A DNA stretch of 64,000 bases from Paralimibaculum aggregatum (GTDB lineage Bacteria; Pseudomonadota; Alphaproteobacteria; Rhodobacterales; Rhodobacteraceae), in the NCBI RefSeq assembly GCF_030270585.1, contig NZ_BSYI01000007.1, positions 1 to 64,000 on the forward strand. Direction: 5' to 3'. Of this stretch, positions 63,254 through 64,000 are shown in pieces. Under the pieces are notes generated by a model. That model was not told where the DNA came from. It saw nothing but the letters and a program-made list of their open reading frames with translations, and did no database searches. A program made the position numbers and the translations under genes. Within the stretch, counting starts at the first letter, position 1, and every line of letters begins with the position of its first letter.

Positions 63254-63305
63254 GTGTTTCGTTCGAGCCTAGCGCCGCCGCGGCGCCGCCGGCAAGCGCA
63301 AGCGC

Positions 63306-63695
63306 TCAGTCGCCCCGCCCGGGAGGCCCGGGCCGCCCGGGCCGGGGCCTGCCGGCCTCCTCCTCTTCCTGGCAGAAGAGCTCGTAGACCAGCTCGATCA
63401 TCTGGCGCACGCGGCCGTCGACCAGCCGGTAGTAGATCACCTTGCCCTCGCGCCGGTTCTCCACCAGCCCCTCGAGGCGCAGCCGCGCGAGCTGCTGGCT
63501 CACCGCCGCCTGGCGCTGCGAGAGCAGCTGCTCGAGCTCGGTGACGCTGCGCTCGCCGGAGGCCAGGTAGCAGAGGATCATCAGCCGCCCCTCATGCGCC
63601 AGCGCCTTGAGGAAATCGGTGGCATGGCGGGCGTTCTGCATCATCCGGCCAAGCTCGTCGGCGGAGAGGTTGTCGTCGAAGGACGGCAGCGGCAT
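63306..63695 (-). CDS. ArsR-family persulfide-type repressor (SoxR/SqrR/BigR-like)
   Basis: 129 residues. Winged helix: DFLKALAHEGRLMILCYLAS and LSQRQAAVSQQLARLRLEGL, wing RREGKVIYYRL. The two cysteines Cys42 (MILCYL) and Cys108 (YELFCQEEEE) stand where SqrR/BigR have the pair that forms a tetrasulfide bridge with persulfides, so sulfide or polysulfide is the likely signal. Acidic and Pro-rich C-terminal tail. Lies between the YeeE/YedE gene and a thioredoxin gene. TATAAG at about 63731-63736 on the minus strand could be its -10 box. Confidence 0.92.
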   Translation of the reverse strand: MPLPSFDDNLSADELGRMMQNARHATDFLKALAHEGRLMILCYLASGERSVTELEQLLSQRQAAVSQQLARLRLEGLVENRREGKVIYYRLVDGRVRQMIELVYELFCQEEEEAGRPRPGRPGPPGRGD

Positions 63696-63792
63696 GAACG
63701 GACCCGGGTTTTCGTCGCCTGCGGAACAGTCTTATACGGGTTTCGCCGCGGCGCCCAGCCCCGCGGGCGGCGGGCCGGCGCCGCGGCTTGGC

Positions 63793-64000
63793 TCACGACC
63801 CGTCTCCGGCCCTGGTGGCGCGCGGCGCCGGCGGCCGCGCGGGCAGGGGGGCGGGGGGCGGCCCGGCATCCGGCGGCCGGGCGCGGGCCAGCAGCCGCCC
63901 GAGCATGCCGTAGAAGAAGTCCTCCCCCGGATAGCCCTCGATGCGGCCGATCTCGGCGCCGTCCTCGAGCAGCACGAAGGTGGGGGTGTAATGCGCCCGG
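63793..64000 (-). CDS. Thioredoxin-fold protein, C-terminal part (SoxS-like; continues past right edge)
   Basis: The last 68 codons are visible. HYTPTFVLLEDGAEIGRIEG and YPGEDFFYGMLGRLL are the cis-Pro (Thr-Pro-Thr) strand and last helix of a periplasmic thioredoxin, and the Gly-Tyr-Pro-Gly-Glu-Asp-Phe-Phe motif is characteristic of SoxS/SoxW-like proteins. The C-terminus is a Pro/Ala/Arg-rich tail. The active-site CxxC and signal peptide would lie outside the window. Same strand as the ArsR-type repressor, 97 bp upstream of it. Confidence 0.78.
   Translation of the reverse strand, partial: RAHYTPTFVLLEDGAEIGRIEGYPGEDFFYGMLGRLLARARPPDAGPPPAPLPARPPAPRATRAGDGS

Noticed and set aside
61664-63544. 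626-codon plus-strand frame opposite the YeeE/YedE and ArsR-type genes
   Set aside because: It is antisense to two well-supported genes with cysteine motifs and has no start signal.

Overview
The window reads as a chromosomal segment of a very GC-rich alphaproteobacterium, most likely of the Rhodobacterales/Paracoccaceae group. Support comes from the N-terminus of a Rhodobacter-style uracil-DNA glycosylase, a carboxyspermidine-type polyamine operon, the edge of a sox-type sulfur cluster with a two-cysteine SqrR/SoxR-like repressor, dense ATGA-overlapping operons, and near-universal G/C third positions. I saw no tRNA, rRNA, transposase, integrase or CRISPR array.

Layout. 1-3 kb: minus-strand operon (universal stress protein, amidase, methyltransferase, uracil-DNA glycosylase running off the left edge). 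3-9.5 kb: ETF-ubiquinone oxidoreductase and a two-gene RND efflux pump. 9.6-12.2 kb: a hybrid histidine kinase with an ethylene-receptor-like membrane domain, and a small exported protein whose middle is duplicated at the left edge of the window. 12.4-17.9 kb: speA, carboxynorspermidine synthase, nspC and speB, a complete arginine-to-spermidine route. 18-27.4 kb: accessory enzymes (glycosyltransferase, quinone reductase, CorC-type protein, GNAT/PaiB pair, methyltransferases, acyltransferases). 27.4-31.6 kb: a Dpp/Opp-type ABC importer with no binding-protein gene but an extra small membrane protein. 31.7-33.9 kb: divergent LysR regulator and acyl-CoA dehydrogenase with a palindromic LysR box between them.

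34-44 kb is the most unusual locus. A minus-strand unit (two paralogous OmpA-like proteins, then a membrane Ser/Thr kinase with a DUF4384-like periplasmic end) diverges from a plus-strand unit (TpsB-type outer-membrane transporter, CHAT-protease lipoprotein, TagF-domain protein with an acidic repeat tail). Parts usually met in type VI secretion regulation, two-partner secretion and caspase-like signalling share one divergent locus, with no T6SS core genes and no TpsA substrate in view.

44-52 kb: hydroxypyruvate isomerase, a non-coding zone with a 31-bp perfect hairpin, an orphan intrinsic terminator and an alternating tandem array, then a signalling block (OmpR-type regulator, PAS hybrid kinase, truncated hemoglobin, PAS-class III cyclase, convergent globin). 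52-56 kb: secreted protein, AhpD-like protein and TAT-exported cyclase-family protein divergent from an OhrR-like MarR regulator, then a 1.2-kb satellite-like region. 56-62 kb: PhoX phosphatase, a broken M29-type peptidase gene, a DMT permease and about 2 kb of low-complexity repeats. 62-64 kb: YeeE/YedE transporter, ArsR-type repressor and the end of a thioredoxin, matching the soxT-R-S edge of a thiosulfate-oxidation cluster.

Functions were assigned by recognising motifs by eye; no database search was run. Because GC is so high, all frames stay open for long stretches, so long ORFs without family motifs were not treated as genes.
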